64,000 nt of DNA, from NCBI RefSeq assembly GCF_035917995.1, contig NZ_CP109131.1, positions 7,936,001-8,000,000 of the forward strand, read 5' to 3'. Source of the stretch: Streptosporangium sp. NBC_01755 (GTDB lineage Bacteria > Actinomycetota > Actinomycetes > Streptosporangiales > Streptosporangiaceae). The position numbers and the translations under genes were made by a program. Below, one piece after another: positions 1-10,300 of this stretch (the first letter of the stretch is position 1; every line of letters begins with the position of its first letter). The notes beneath the pieces were generated by a model. The model saw only the letters and a list, made by a program, of their open reading frames with translations. It did not search any database and was not told where the DNA came from.

Positions 1-483
1 CCCACCGGCACCGAGGGCGAACTGTGGGTGGGCGGCACCGCCCTGGCCACCGGCTACGTCGGCCGCCCGGCGCTCAACGCCGAGAAGTTCCCGGTGGCCG
101 ACCTGGGCGACGGCCGGCGGCGCTGGTACCGCACCGGCGACCTGGTACGGCAGCTGGAGTCGGGGGCCTTCGAGTATCTGGGCCGCATCGACTCCCAGGT
201 CAAGATCCGCGGGTTCCGCGTCGAGCTGGGCGAGATCGAGGCCGTGCTGCGGCGCACGCCCGGCGTGAGCGACGCGGCCGTGATCGTGCGGACCCCGCCC
301 GGCGGCGAGCCGCTGATCGTCGCCTACCTGGTCGGCACCCCGCTCTCCCCCCGCGAGCTGCGCTCCCTGTGCGGCGAGCGGCTGCCCGCGCACATGGTCC
401 CCGCCCGGTTCCGCACCGTTCCCCTCCTCCCCCTGAACCCCAACGGCAAGCTCGACCGACTCGCCCTGGAGGCAGCTCGATGA
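1..483 (+). CDS. NRPS adenylation domain, C-terminal end (gene partial at 5')
   Basis: Frame 1 is open from the window edge to TGA at 481-483. The visible 160 residues are the C-terminal part of an AMP-forming adenylation domain, which activates an amino (or other) acid as its acyl-adenylate. Core motifs seen in order are the A6-like TGYVGRP, A7 YRTGDL, A8 GRIDSQVKIRGFRVELGEIE and A10 NGKLDR. The protein ends about ten residues after A10, so no thiolation (PCP) domain follows in the same chain; the activated residue must be handed to a carrier on another protein or to one further upstream out of view. The specificity pocket (A3-A5) lies outside the window, so the substrate cannot be predicted. 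The stop overlaps the start of the next gene (ATGA), indicating an operon. Confidence 0.93.
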   Translation, partial: PTGTEGELWVGGTALATGYVGRPALNAEKFPVADLGDGRRRWYRTGDLVRQLESGAFEYLGRIDSQVKIRGFRVELGEIEAVLRRTPGVSDAAVIVRTPPGGEPLIVAYLVGTPLSPRELRSLCGERLPAHMVPARFRTVPLLPLNPNGKLDRLALEAAR

Positions 484-1820
484 CCACCGCGATCCGAGAC
501 GCGATCCTGTCCGGCGAGAGCGACCCCGGCCACTTCGAAGCGCTGGCCGTACCGGAGTCCTACTGGGGCGTCACCGTGCACGCCGACGAGGTCGACATGT
601 TCGCCGGGATGCGCGGCGAGGACAAGGACCCGCGCAAATCGCTGCACATCGAGGAGGTCGCCACCCCCGAGGTCGGTCCCGGCGAGGCGCTGCTGGCGGT
701 GATGGCCAGCTCGGTCAACTACAACACCGTCTGGTCGGCGATCTTCGAACCGGTGCCCACCTTCGGGTTCCTGCGCCGCTACGGCCGCCGCAGCGAGCTG
801 GCCCGCCGCCACGACCTCCCGTACCACGTGCTCGGCTCCGACGTCAGCGGCGTCGTACTGCGGGTGGGCCCCGGCGTCACCAAGTGGAAGCCCGGTGACC
901 GCGTCGTCGCGCACTGCCTGTCGGTGGAGCTGGAGGACCCCGAGGGGCACGACGACACCATGCTCGACCCGCAGCAGCGGATCTGGGGATTCGAGACCAA
1001 CTTCGGCGGCCTGGCGGAGCTGGCACTGGTCAAGGCCAACCAGCTGATGCCGATGTCCGCCCACCTGACCTGGGAGGAGGCCGCCTGCTCCGGGCTGGTC
1101 AACTCCACCGCCTACCGGCAGCTGGTCTCGCGCAACGGCGCGGCCATGAAGCAGGGCGACACCGTGCTGATCTGGGGCGCCTCCGGCGGGCTCGGCTCCT
1201 ACGCCACCCAGTACGCGCTGAACGGCGGCGCCACCCCGATCTGCGTCGTCTCCTCCCCCGCGAAGGCGGAGCTGGCCAGGAAGGCGGGCGCCTCCCTGAT
1301 CATCGACCGGTCCGCGGAGGAGTTCTCCTTCTGGCTCGACGAGCACACCCCCGACGTCGCCGAATGGCGGCGCTTCGGCAGCCGTATCCGCGAGCTGACC
1401 GGCGGCGACGACCCCGACATCGTGTTCGAGCACCCCGGCAGGGAGACCTTCGGCGCCAGCGTCTACGTCTGCCGGCGCGGCGGGACGGTCGTGACCTGCG
1501 CCTCCACCACCGGGTTCATGCACTCCTTCGACAACCGTTACCTGTGGATGAGCCTCAAGCGCGTCGTCGGCACGCACTTCGCCAACTACCACGAGGCCTG
1601 GCAGGCCAACCGGCTCGTCATCCGGGGACGCGTCCACCCGACCCTGTCGCGCACCTACGCCCTGGAGCAGAGCGCCGAGGCCGTGCACGACGTCCGCCGC
1701 AACACCCACCAGGGCAAGATCGGCGTGCTCTGCCTCGCCCCCGCCGAGGGTCTCGGCGTGCGCGACCACGAACTCCGCGAACGGCACCTGCCGGCGATCA
1801 CGCGCTACCGGTCCTCCTAG
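480..1820 (+). CDS. ccr: crotonyl-CoA carboxylase/reductase
   Basis: This 446-residue protein has the length and sequence of crotonyl-CoA carboxylase/reductase, an MDR-family enzyme that reductively carboxylates 2-enoyl-CoAs with NADPH and CO2 to alkylmalonyl-CoA such as ethylmalonyl-CoA. The dinucleotide loop is GASGGLGSYATQ at about residues 233-244. Residues known to bind CO2 in the family appear conserved: Asn82 in VNYNTVW, Phe171-Glu172 in WGFETNFGG and His366 in GTHFANY. It should therefore be a true carboxylase and not a simple enoyl reductase. The start is the ATG at 480, which overlaps the stop of the adenylation gene; upstream codons in this frame lie inside that gene. In a biosynthetic cluster it normally supplies polyketide extender units, which suggests PKS modules or an alkylmalonyl-using step outside the window. 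Confidence 0.95.
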   Translation: MTTAIRDAILSGESDPGHFEALAVPESYWGVTVHADEVDMFAGMRGEDKDPRKSLHIEEVATPEVGPGEALLAVMASSVNYNTVWSAIFEPVPTFGFLRRYGRRSELARRHDLPYHVLGSDVSGVVLRVGPGVTKWKPGDRVVAHCLSVELEDPEGHDDTMLDPQQRIWGFETNFGGLAELALVKANQLMPMSAHLTWEEAACSGLVNSTAYRQLVSRNGAAMKQGDTVLIWGASGGLGSYATQYALNGGATPICVVSSPAKAELARKAGASLIIDRSAEEFSFWLDEHTPDVAEWRRFGSRIRELTGGDDPDIVFEHPGRETFGASVYVCRRGGTVVTCASTTGFMHSFDNRYLWMSLKRVVGTHFANYHEAWQANRLVIRGRVHPTLSRTYALEQSAEAVHDVRRNTHQGKIGVLCLAPAEGLGVRDHELRERHLPAITRYRSS

Positions 1821-1830
1821 GGAGACAACG

Positions 1831-2439
1831 ATGACCTCGACGATCCTCCAACCCGGCGCGGGTGTGCGCGGGGGCGGCAAACCACTGGAGATCTGCGTCT
1901 TCTGCGGCGCGGGCCGAAGCAACTCACAGGTCATCGTCGACATGGCCAGGGCGACCGGCAGGCTCATCGGGCAGCGCGGCCACCGCCTGATCTACGGCGG
2001 TGGCGGCTCCGGCCTGATGGGCGAGGTGGCGTGGGCCGCCTCGGAGACCGGCGCGACCATCCGGGGGATCATCCCCCGGTTCCTGTACGAGCGGGAGCAG
2101 GCGATCGCCGCTCCGGCGCAGGAGACGCACCTGACCGACAGCCTGCACCGGCGCAAGGAGCACATGCTGCGCGGCGCGGACGCCTTCATCGCGCTGCCCG
2201 GAGGCTACGGGACGCTGGACGAGATCCTTGAGGTGATCTCCGCCACCTACCTGGGCATGTCCGAGAAACCGCTGGTCATCGTGAACGCCGAGGGCGTCTG
2301 GGACGGCTTCATCAGCCTGGTCGAGACCCTGCGGCGGTTCGAGCTGATCTCCCGGGCCGGGCAGCCGATGTTCCACTCCGTCACCTCCCCCGAGGAGGCC
2401 GTCTCCCTCGTCGAGCGCCTGACCGTCCCGGCGACCTGA
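1831..2439 (+). CDS. LOG-family protein (TIGR00730 Rossmann fold)
   Basis: This 202-residue protein carries the LOG (Lonely Guy) signature PGGYGTLDE at about residues 122-130, preceded by the conserved RRKEHM basic stretch and a GGGSGLMGE phosphate-binding loop near residue 53. Family members hydrolyse the N-glycosidic bond of nucleoside 5'-monophosphates (cytokinin riboside phosphates or AMP) to release the free base. ATG 1831 has GGAGA five bases upstream and follows the ccr stop by only ten bases. Its place between ccr and an NRPS gene suggests a role in the natural-product pathway, perhaps in making or releasing a purine-like piece, but this is inference; LOG proteins also occur as general housekeeping enzymes. 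Confidence 0.88.
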   Translation: MTSTILQPGAGVRGGGKPLEICVFCGAGRSNSQVIVDMARATGRLIGQRGHRLIYGGGGSGLMGEVAWAASETGATIRGIIPRFLYEREQAIAAPAQETHLTDSLHRRKEHMLRGADAFIALPGGYGTLDEILEVISATYLGMSEKPLVIVNAEGVWDGFISLVETLRRFELISRAGQPMFHSVTSPEEAVSLVERLTVPAT

Positions 2440-2458
2440 CCCCCACTGGAGGACCTCG

Positions 2459-5400
2459 ATGGAGACCCGAGCGCCGCTGTCCCAGGCGGACAAGCGCGCC
2501 CTGCTCGCCAAGCTGATGAAATCGGGCGCCGTACCCTTTCCGCTCTCCTACGGCCAGCAGTCCCTGTGGTTCATGGACCGGATGCGCAGCGAGGCCGGCG
2601 TCGCCTACAACATGCCGTTCGCCTGGACGGTGCACGGTGAGGCCGACCCGGAGGCGCTGCGCGGCGCGTTCGCCTGGCTGGTGGCGCGGCACCCGATCTT
2701 CCGCACCACGTACGGGCACGTCAAGGGCATGCCGGTGCAGCGGGTCGCCCCGCAGGGGGAGCTGGACTTCCGCGTCGTCGCCCTCGCATCCGACCAGGAC
2801 CTCGCGGCCCTGCTCGGCGCCGAGGCGGCCCGCCCGTTCGACCTGGAGCGCGGCCCGGTGCTGCGGGTCGTGCTGGTACGGCGCCCGGCGGCGGCGCCCG
2901 TGCTGTTCTGGGTCACCCATCACATCGCGATCGACGGCTGGTCGCTGTTCGCGCTGCTGGAGGAGCTGGGGCAGGCGTACACGGCGCTGCGCGGCGGCTC
3001 CGAGCCCACCTGCGCGCCACCCGCCGCGACCTACGCCGACTTCGTGGCCTGGCAGGCGGCGATGCTGGCCGGGCCGGACGGGGCCAGGATGGCGGCGTAC
3101 TGGACGGAGCTGCTGGCCGATCCCCCGCCGGGGCCGGCGCTGCCCGCCGACCGGCCGCGCCCTGCCGACCAGACCTTCCGGGGCGCCTCGCACGCCTTCC
3201 GGCTGGGCGCCGAGCGGTCGGCGGCGGTCGGGGAGCTGGCCGCGGGCGGCGGGGCCACCCTGTACACGACGCTGCTGGCCGCCTTCCAGGTGCTGCTGGG
3301 CCGGGCCTCCGGCCGGCGGGACCTCCTGCTCGGCACCTGGACCTCCGGGCGCAGCCGCCCGGAGTTCTCCGACGTCGCCGGCTACTTCGTCAACCCGGTC
3401 GTGCTCCGCGCCGACCTGTCGGGGAACCCCGGCTTCTCGCAGGTGCTCGACCGCACCCGGCGGGCGGTGCTCGGCGCCCTGGACAACCAGGACTACCCGT
3501 TCCCGCTGCTGGTGGAGCGGCTGGGCGCGCACCGCGACCCCAGCCGCTCCCCGCTGTTCGACGTGGCGTTCACGCTGCGCGCCTCGCACCGGGGGGAGAT
3601 CGTCCGGACCGAGTCCCCCGAGGCGGCGTCGCCGCTGGGCGCCTCCTCGGCGGGCGAGCGGGGCATGCTGCTGCGGTTGGGCGAGCTGACCCTGTCGACC
3701 TACCCCCTCGACCAGCGGACCGTCCGTTTCGACGTGGAGCTGGAGTTGGTCGCCGCGGACGGCGAGATCTCCGGCCTGCTGCGCTACAACACCGATCTGT
3801 TCGACGCGGACACGATCGCCTGGCTCGCCGAGGGCTACCTGCGGGTGCTGGACTTCGCGGCCGGCGACCCCGGCCGTCCGGTGGCGGCGTTCCCGTGGGA
3901 GCCCCGTCCCGGTGCCGGAGTACCGAGCGGGGACCCGGCCGCCGCGGTGGTGAGTCCCCCGGCGATCCCGCACGGTCCGGCCCCGCGCGCGGGCGCCCCG
4001 GCCGGGGAGAGCGTCGCGACCGGGAACACGGGCACGACCGGCCGGGTTCCGGCCGAGTTGCTGGATGTCGTCACCGCCGTCTGGAGTGAGGTACTCGATC
4101 TGGAACCCGGTGAGATCGGCCCGGACGACGACTTCTTCGGCCTGGGCGGCCACTCGCTGGCCGCGGTCCAGGTGGCGATGCGGATCCAGGACCGGCTGGG
4201 CGTGCAGGTGTCGATCTCCGACGTCTTCCACCACCTGACGGCCGCCCAGCTGGCCGCCTGGCTGGCCGGTCCCGCCGGGACCGGGCCCCGCCCGCTGCCC
4301 AGGACGCCCGGCGCCGGATACCCGCTCTCCCACGCCCAGGAGAGCCTGTGGGTGCTGAACCAGCTGGCCCCGGCGAGCCCCGCCTACAACGCGCCGCACG
4401 CGTTCCGGCTCCGGGGACACCTGGACGTCGAGGCGCTGGAGTGGGCGATCGGGCGGGTGGTCGCCCGGCACGAGTCGCTGCGCACCACGTTCACGACGAC
4501 CAGGCAGGGGCCGGTGCAGCGGGTGGCGGACCCGGCGCCGGTGCCGCTGCCGGTGGTGGAGACGGCCGACGCCGCCGGGCTCATCCTGGAGGAGTACCGC
4601 AGACCGTTCGACCTCGCCGGCGGCCCGCTGCTGCGGCCCGTGCTGTACCGGGTCTCCCCCACCGAGCACGTGCTGCTCGTCCTGGCGCACCACATCGTCT
4701 TCGACGGCTGGTCGACCGCGATCTTCTGGCGGGAGCTGTGCGCCCTCTACCGCAACCGGGTCGAGGGCTCGGCCGAACCGGCGCCGCCCGGCACCCAGTA
4801 CGTCGACTTCGCCGTCTGGGAACGCGAGTCGCTGACCGGTGAGCGGCTGTCCGGCCTGGTGGACTACTGGCGAAAGCAGCTGGCGGGCGCACCGCGCACC
4901 GCGCTCCGCCCCGACCTGCCCCGCCCCAGACGGCCGCTGTTCCAGGGCGCCCAGCACGCCTTCGAACTGCCCGTCGACGTACGCGGGCTGTGCCGCGCCA
5001 CCGACACCACGCCGCACATGGTCTACCTGGCCGCCTTCAAGGTCTGGCTGGCCCGCCGCACCGGCGTCTGGGACGTGACGGTCGGCTCGGTGGTGTCCGG
5101 CCGCTCCAGAAGCGAGGTCGCCGACCTGATCGGGCACTTCGTCAACACGGTGGCGGTCCGCACCCCGCTGGCCGAGGCGCACACCTTCACCGAGGTCGTC
5201 GACCGGGTCCGGCAGAGCCTGCTGGGCGCCTACGAGCACCAGGAGCTGCCGCTGTCGAAGCTGACCGCGGAGCTGGGCAGGGACCGCAGGAGCCCGTTCG
5301 ACGTGCTGTTCACCCTGCACGACCGGCGCCTGCTGGAGTCGGCCGACGACCGGCTGCCCGGGGTGACGGCCGACCGGCTGGTCATGCCGCTGGGCACCTC

Positions 5401-5569
5401 GCAGTTCGACCTGGCCCTGGAGGTCACCGACCTGGGCGGCCACGCGCGCGCGGTCCTGGAGTACGACACGGCGCTGTTCCTTCCGGAGACGGTCGCCGCG
5501 ATGGCCGGCGAACTGGAGCGGTCGATCACCGCCCTGGTGTCCGGCCCCGGCCTTCCCCTTGCGAGATGA
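2459..5569 (+). CDS. NRPS with condensation-thiolation-condensation (C-T-C) organisation
   Basis: This 1036-residue megasynthase fragment has two condensation domains flanking one carrier domain. C1 (about residues 25-460) starts with the LSYGQQSLW motif and has the catalytic HHIAIDG at about 153-159. The T domain (about 535-605) has FFGLGGHSL, with the phosphopantetheine serine near residue 566. C2 (about 620-1030) has LSHAQESLW and an intact HHIVFDG near 744. No adenylation, thioesterase or reductase domain is present. The carrier must therefore be loaded in trans, plausibly by the adenylation domain ending at 483 or a stand-alone one. Amide-forming release by C2 onto a free nucleophile is possible. 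ATG 2459 is preceded by GGAGG. A Pro/Ala/Gly-rich linker (about 475-530) separates C1 from T. Confidence 0.93.
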   Translation: METRAPLSQADKRALLAKLMKSGAVPFPLSYGQQSLWFMDRMRSEAGVAYNMPFAWTVHGEADPEALRGAFAWLVARHPIFRTTYGHVKGMPVQRVAPQGELDFRVVALASDQDLAALLGAEAARPFDLERGPVLRVVLVRRPAAAPVLFWVTHHIAIDGWSLFALLEELGQAYTALRGGSEPTCAPPAATYADFVAWQAAMLAGPDGARMAAYWTELLADPPPGPALPADRPRPADQTFRGASHAFRLGAERSAAVGELAAGGGATLYTTLLAAFQVLLGRASGRRDLLLGTWTSGRSRPEFSDVAGYFVNPVVLRADLSGNPGFSQVLDRTRRAVLGALDNQDYPFPLLVERLGAHRDPSRSPLFDVAFTLRASHRGEIVRTESPEAASPLGASSAGERGMLLRLGELTLSTYPLDQRTVRFDVELELVAADGEISGLLRYNTDLFDADTIAWLAEGYLRVLDFAAGDPGRPVAAFPWEPRPGAGVPSGDPAAAVVSPPAIPHGPAPRAGAPAGESVATGNTGTTGRVPAELLDVVTAVWSEVLDLEPGEIGPDDDFFGLGGHSLAAVQVAMRIQDRLGVQVSISDVFHHLTAAQLAAWLAGPAGTGPRPLPRTPGAGYPLSHAQESLWVLNQLAPASPAYNAPHAFRLRGHLDVEALEWAIGRVVARHESLRTTFTTTRQGPVQRVADPAPVPLPVVETADAAGLILEEYRRPFDLAGGPLLRPVLYRVSPTEHVLLVLAHHIVFDGWSTAIFWRELCALYRNRVEGSAEPAPPGTQYVDFAVWERESLTGERLSGLVDYWRKQLAGAPRTALRPDLPRPRRPLFQGAQHAFELPVDVRGLCRATDTTPHMVYLAAFKVWLARRTGVWDVTVGSVVSGRSRSEVADLIGHFVNTVAVRTPLAEAHTFTEVVDRVRQSLLGAYEHQELPLSKLTAELGRDRRSPFDVLFTLHDRRLLESADDRLPGVTADRLVMPLGTSQFDLALEVTDLGGHARAVLEYDTALFLPETVAAMAGELERSITALVSGPGLPLAR

Positions 5570-5657
5570 CACGGCGTACCGCGCGGGCGGTGCCGTCCTT
5601 CCCGGACGGACGCGGTGCGGGACGACTCGACCACGATCGGTGACCTGGAGGTCTGAC

Positions 5658-5834
5658 GTGAGCACCTACGTAGTGGTGGTCAACCACGAGGAGCAGTACT
5701 CCATCTGGCCGCACGACCGGGCCCTGCCCGCCGGGTGGACCGCCACCGGAACCCTCGGCGGCCGGGACGACTGCCTGGCCCGCATCGAGCAGGTCTGGAC
5801 AGACATGCGCCCTAAATCCCTGCGTACGCCATGA
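5658..5834 (+). CDS. MbtH-like NRPS accessory protein (short form)
   Basis: This 58-residue protein has the MbtH-family hallmarks [10 protein letters not shown] near the N-terminus, PAGW in the middle and DMRPKSL at the end. MbtH-like proteins bind the adenylation domains of NRPSs and are needed for their folding or activity. The GTG at 5658 is chosen because GGAGG lies eight bases upstream (5647-5651); the longer ATG at 5559 would begin inside the NRPS gene. The protein lacks the usual N-terminal ten or so residues (family members are about 65-75), and STYVVVV starts directly at the first beta strand. It overlaps the next gene (ATGA), and its presence shows that a MbtH-dependent A domain is used in this cluster. 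Confidence 0.92.
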   Translation: MSTYVVVVNHEEQYSIWPHDRALPAGWTATGTLGGRDDCLARIEQVWTDMRPKSLRTP

Positions 5835-7102
5835 CCGTCCTGCAGGGGACCCGGCCCCGTGTCAACGCCGGACGTCTGGTGAAGCAGGTGGCCAGGCTCG
5901 GCGCCATCGGCGCGGTGCCCGGCGGCGGGGTGACGCGGCTGGCGTTCACCCCCGGAGACGTGGAGGGTCGCGCCTACGTCGCGCGGCTCATGGAGGAGGC
6001 CGCCCTGGCCGTGCGGATCGACGCGGCCGGCAACCTGATCGGCCGCCGCCCCGGCGCCGCACCGGGGGCGCCCGCGCTGGTCCTGGGCTCGCACATCGAC
6101 ACGGTGCCGGACGGCGGCGCCTACGACGGGGCCTACGGGGTGCTGGCCGGCATCGAGGTGGCCAGGACCCTGCACGAGGAGGGCGTGCGGCTGAACCACC
6201 CGCTCGTGGTGGTGGCCTTCTGCGACGAGGAGGGCGCCCACGGGACGATGGGCATGCTGGGCTCGCACGGCTTCGCCGGGGTGCTGCCGCCCGGCGCGGC
6301 GCGCGCCCTGGACGATCGCGGCGTCCCGGTCGCCGACCTGCTGGCCGCGGTCGGGGGCGACGCCGACCGGCTGGCCGAGGCGGCCTGGTCACCCCGCGAC
6401 ATCGCCGCCTACCTGGAGCTGCACATCGAGCAGGGAGCGGTGCTGGAACGCCTGGGCGTACCGATCGGGGTGGTGGAGACGATCACCGGGCGGGTGAACG
6501 TCTCGATCACGGTCGACGGCGTGGCCGGGCACGCGGGCACCACGCCCATGGAGCACCGGGCGGACGCGCTGGACGGCGCCGCCCGGCTGGTGCTGGCCGT
6601 GCGGGCCATCGCCGCCGACGAGCGACTGGTGCTGCGCGCCACCACCGGGACATGCGCCGTCGAGCCCGGCATGTGGAACGTCGTCCCCGGCAGGGTCCGG
6701 CTCGGGGTGGAGTTCCGCGACACCTCGGCCGGGGCACTGGACGCGGCACTGACGCGGCTGGCCGAGGTCGCCGCCGAGGTGGCCGGCGCGACCGGCACCC
6801 GCGTCACGGTCGTCCCCGGCGCGCGCACCGCGCCGGTCGACTGCGACGCGGGCCTGCGGGAGCTCATCGCCCGCGCCACGGCCGGGCAGGGCCTGCCCTA
6901 CCACCGCCTGCCCAGCGGCGCCGGCCACGACGCGCAGATCGTGGCGCGGATCGCGCCCGTCGGGATGATATTCGTGCCGAGCAGGGGCGGGGTGAGCCAC
7001 GCCCCCGGGGAGTACACCGCCCCCGAGCACCTGGCGTGGGGAGCGGACGTGCTGCTCACGGCGGTGCTGATGCGCGACGCGACCCCGGATATCGAGCGGT
7101 AG
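5831..7102 (+). CDS. M20-family Zn-dependent amidohydrolase (hydantoinase/carbamoylase type)
   Basis: This 423-residue protein belongs to the M20 branch of N-carbamoyl-L-amino-acid hydrolases, beta-ureidopropionases and allantoate amidohydrolases. Metal-binding motifs are in order: [15 protein letters not shown] (His/Asp), FCDEEGAHG (Glu pair), LELHIEQG (His), and a terminal His in [10 protein letters not shown]. All look intact, so it should be an active dinuclear enzyme cleaving an N-carbamoyl, ureido or amide bond. Its ATG overlaps the MbtH stop (ATGA), so it is the last gene of the NRPS operon in view. It may remove a carbamoyl or acyl cap, or prepare an amino-acid building block; the exact substrate cannot be read from sequence. 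Confidence 0.9.
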   Translation: MTVLQGTRPRVNAGRLVKQVARLGAIGAVPGGGVTRLAFTPGDVEGRAYVARLMEEAALAVRIDAAGNLIGRRPGAAPGAPALVLGSHIDTVPDGGAYDGAYGVLAGIEVARTLHEEGVRLNHPLVVVAFCDEEGAHGTMGMLGSHGFAGVLPPGAARALDDRGVPVADLLAAVGGDADRLAEAAWSPRDIAAYLELHIEQGAVLERLGVPIGVVETITGRVNVSITVDGVAGHAGTTPMEHRADALDGAARLVLAVRAIAADERLVLRATTGTCAVEPGMWNVVPGRVRLGVEFRDTSAGALDAALTRLAEVAAEVAGATGTRVTVVPGARTAPVDCDAGLRELIARATAGQGLPYHRLPSGAGHDAQIVARIAPVGMIFVPSRGGVSHAPGEYTAPEHLAWGADVLLTAVLMRDATPDIER

Positions 7103-7141
7103 CCGATGTGATATCGACTCGATCGCGTCCCATTCTACGTT
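7088..7141 (+). promoter_or_regulatory. candidate SARP-type direct-repeat box and promoter
   Basis: Four units recur at an 11-bp period: ATATCGA (7089-7095), TAGCCGA (7100-7106), ATATCGA (7111-7117) and GATCGCG (7121-7127). SARP activators bind direct heptamers with 4-bp spacers, so the geometry fits. A possible -10 (TTCTAC or TACGTT, 7133-7141) lies at the expected short distance. The repeats begin inside the stop end of the M20 gene and sit 53-106 bases before the small peptide gene. This reading rests on spacing and similarity only. Confidence 0.4.
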
Positions 7142-7193
7142 TGTCACAGAACGGAAGAAGGAAAGAAAACACCACGGATGAATGAGGTAGAAA

Positions 7194-7331
7194 ATGTCTC
7201 GGTGGATTACCTGGGTCGCGAAGGTCACCGCCAGTGCCGCGCTCTTCACCCTGCCTGTGGCCGTCGTTCAGGGTACGATCACCGCAGCGTCATCAGTCGC
7301 TCACATCACCGGCGACAGCACATGGACCTGA
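7194..7331 (+). CDS. small secreted peptide of 45 residues, unrecognised
   Basis: A 45-residue open frame begins at ATG 7194 with an excellent GAGG (7184-7187) six bases upstream. The product reads as an export signal plus a short tail: basic N-region (Arg3, Lys10), hydrophobic core ASAALFTLPVAVV, small residues ITAASSVA as a cleavage region, then HITGDSTWT at the C-terminus. I do not recognise a named family. It is encoded head-on against the SARP/NB-ARC/TPR gene and their 3' ends overlap by 39 bases (7293-7331). A strong ribosome site, a dedicated upstream repeat box and this position next to a TPR regulator suggest a signalling peptide or a modification precursor; both are inference. An overlapping frame from 7178 has no signal-like features and was not chosen. 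Confidence 0.62.
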   Translation: MSRWITWVAKVTASAALFTLPVAVVQGTITAASSVAHITGDSTWT

Positions 7332-10300
7332 TGATTCAGCAGAAATTCCCGATAAAGTAGCCAGTCGCGCCCTGATTCGCCGGTAATCCTCGGAATCGGT
7401 ATCGGTGCCACAATCCAGGGCGCGATTCAGCGCATCGGAGGCGGCGGCCTCGTCCCCTTTGAGGAGGAACACCTCCCCCAGCGCGGACAGTGCCCTGAAC
7501 CGCCACAGCCGGGTATCCAGCTCGGTGGATATCTCGAAGGTCTCAAGCAGATGGGCCACCGCCTCGTCGAACCGGCCGCGCCGGGCGTGCAACTGGCCGA
7601 AGGCCAGGTGAATCCGCGCCTCCACGAAGCGCTCGCGCACCTCCTGGGCGATGGCCAGCGCCTCGTCGAGACTCTCCACGGCGGCCTCCAGCCGGTTCTG
7701 GCGGACCTGTATCTCCCCCAGCCCACACAGGATGTACGCCTGCCCGATGCCGTCCTGCCGCTCCCTGACCAGGGCGAGCGCGGCCCGGGAGGTCGCCTCC
7801 GCCTCCCCTGGCCTGTCCTGGCGCAGCAGTGTCTCCCCCAGCCTGTTGAGTATCTGCGCCTGACCCCGCTCACTGCCCAGTTGCCGGAAGACCTCCAGGG
7901 CCTGTCTCAACAGGGGCTCGGCGAGCTCCGCTCTCCCCTGGTCAACGTGGACCTGGGCGATGCCCCCGAGCACGTGGGCCTCGGCGAAGCGGTCCCCGAC
8001 CGCGGCGAAGATCCTCTTCGCGGTGAGGAACCCCTCGAGCGCCGTGTCGAAGCGGCCCGCGAGCCGGTCCAGCAGTGAGATGTTGCGCAGCGCCAGCGCC
8101 ATCCCGTACGAGTCATCGAGCCGCTCGAACAGCTCACGCGCCGCCCACAGGCACTCGCCCGCCCGCTCCGGCATCTGCTGGAAGAGATACATGCTTCCCG
8201 TCGAGCAGAGAACGGCCGCCTCACCGCGCAGATCGCCGGTCCGGCGAGCGGCGGCGAGGGCCGTCTCGTGGGTGGTGCGCCAGTCATCGAAGTGGCTCCG
8301 GGCCTCGAACAGGGTGGTGGCGGTGACGGCGAGGTCCCAGCACAGCTCGGACGCGCCGAGGTGGGCGGCCTGGGAGACGGCGGCGACGAGAGCGCCGCGT
8401 TCGGCGTCCAGCCAGTCGAGTGGCCGCTCCAGGAGCTCGTCCGTGTCGGCCGGCCGCCACCGGGGCACCGAGCCGTGCAGCTGGGTGAAGGCCCCGCCGT
8501 ACTCCCGCTGGTGTGCCTCCTCGGCCAGCACGAGCCAGCAGCTCAGGGCGCGGGTGACGGCGGCGAGCCGGTCCTCGGGCGGTTCCTCCTCATGGGCCCG
8601 CTCCCTGGCATACAGCCGGACCAGGTCGTGGAAGCGGTAGCGGACCTGGTCGGCGCCGTCGGGACCGAGCACCTCGACGAGCTGGGCGTCCACCAGCTGG
8701 TCGATCAGGTCCTCGGCGTCGAGGCCGTCGATGTCGAGCAGCGCCGCGCCCGCCCAGGAGGCGAAGTCGGGCGCCTCAAGCAGCCCCAGCCTGCGGAACA
8801 TCAGCGCCGCCTCGGAGCTCAGGTCGCGGTAGCTGAGGGCGAAGCTGGCCCGTACGGTCAGCTGGCCGTAACTCAGCTCGTCCAGCCGGCGCCGCTCGTC
8901 GGCGAGACGCTTGGCCAGGCGGGCCGGGGTCCAGTACGAGCGGGTGGTGAGGCGGGCGCCCACGATCCGCAGTGCCAGCGGCAGCCCGTCACACAGCTCG
9001 CCGAGCAGCGCGGCGGCCTGGGGGTCCTCGTCCATGACCACGGAGTCGGCGACCCCGGCGAGCAGCGCGGCGGAGTCCGCAGCGCCCAGCACCTCCAGAT
9101 GGATCACGCTGGCCCCCTCCCTGGCGGCCAGGTCGCCCAGCGGGTCCCTGCTGGTCACGATCACGCAGCAGGTGCCGGAGCCGGGCAGCAGCGGCCTGAC
9201 CTGGTCGATGACCCGGGCGTTGTCCAGCAGCAGCAGCACCTGGCGCCTGCCGATGACGGTGCGCAGCAGGCCGGCGCGCTCGTCCAGATCCTCGGGAATG
9301 CGCTCGCCGGCGATGCCGAAAGCCCGCAGGAAGCGGTCCATGACCGCGCCGGGGGCCAGCGGCTGGGCGTTGAGGTCGTAGCCGCGCAGGTTCACGAAGA
9401 GCTGGCCGTCGGGGAAGCGGGAGGCGACCCGGTGCGCCCAGTGCACGGCGAGCCCCGACTTTCCGACCCCGCCCACCCCGGTGATGAGCGCGATGGTGAG
9501 CAGCCCCTGGCCGATCCGCTTGTCCAGCAGGGCGTCCAACTCGGCGATCTCGATGGTCCTGCCGACGAAGCAGGGCGCGTCCGCGGGCAGTTGCGCGGGC
9601 ACCACCCCGTGCTCGACCGGGGCCACCGGCTCCGCGGGCGCGAGCTCCGATCCGGTGGCGGCCTCGGAGACGGGCACGGAGGCGGGAACGGAGGCGGGAA
9701 CGGAGGCGGGAACGGTCACCCGGGCGGGTGCCGGGGTCAGCTCGGGGGCGTCGCGCAGGATGGCGTCGTGCAGGACCTGTAGCTCGGTGCCCGGCTCGAT
9801 GCCGAGCTCCTCGACGAGGTGCATCCGCCCGATCCGGTAGGTGTCCAGCGCCTCCGCCCGCCGCCCGCACCGGTATCTGGCCAGCATCAGCTGGGCGCGC
9901 AGCCGCTCGCGCAGCGGGTTGGCGTCGACGAAGACGGCGAGGTCGTCGATCAGCTCCCGGTGCCGGCCGAGTGCGAGCTCCAGCTGGACGCGCTCCTCGG
10001 TCAGCGTCAGCTGGCGATCGTCCAGCCGTCGCGCCTCGGACTCGACGAACGCGCTCTCGATACCCGCCAGGACCGGGCCGCGCCACAGGCCGCACGCCTC
10101 GGCGAACAGCCGGGCGGCGCCGGAGAGGTCGCCGGCGCTCTCCGCGGCCCTCGCCTTGGCGGCGAGGCGCTCGGCGAGCAGGACGTCGACCTGGGAGAGG
10201 TCGGCCTGCAGGATGTACCCGGGCGAGGAGGTACCGAGCAGGTTCGCCGGGGCGCCCGCCTCCACGAAGGCCCGGCGGAGCCCGGAGACACAGATGACCA

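Noticed and set aside
324-1967. Long minus-strand open frame opposite ccr
   Set aside because: A high-GC shadow of the real plus-strand gene: no ribosome site, no family match, and the plus frame has clear conserved motifs.
2381-5665. Minus-strand frame of more than 1000 codons opposite the NRPS
   Set aside because: Codon composition is that of an antisense frame (Arg/Gln/Pro/Gly-rich), and both condensation domains are on the plus strand.
7178-7360. 60-codon frame MNEVENVSVDYLG overlapping the small peptide
   Set aside because: Its GGATG-adjacent start lacks a proper ribosome site and the product has no signal or family features; the frame from 7194 has an ideal site and a signal peptide.
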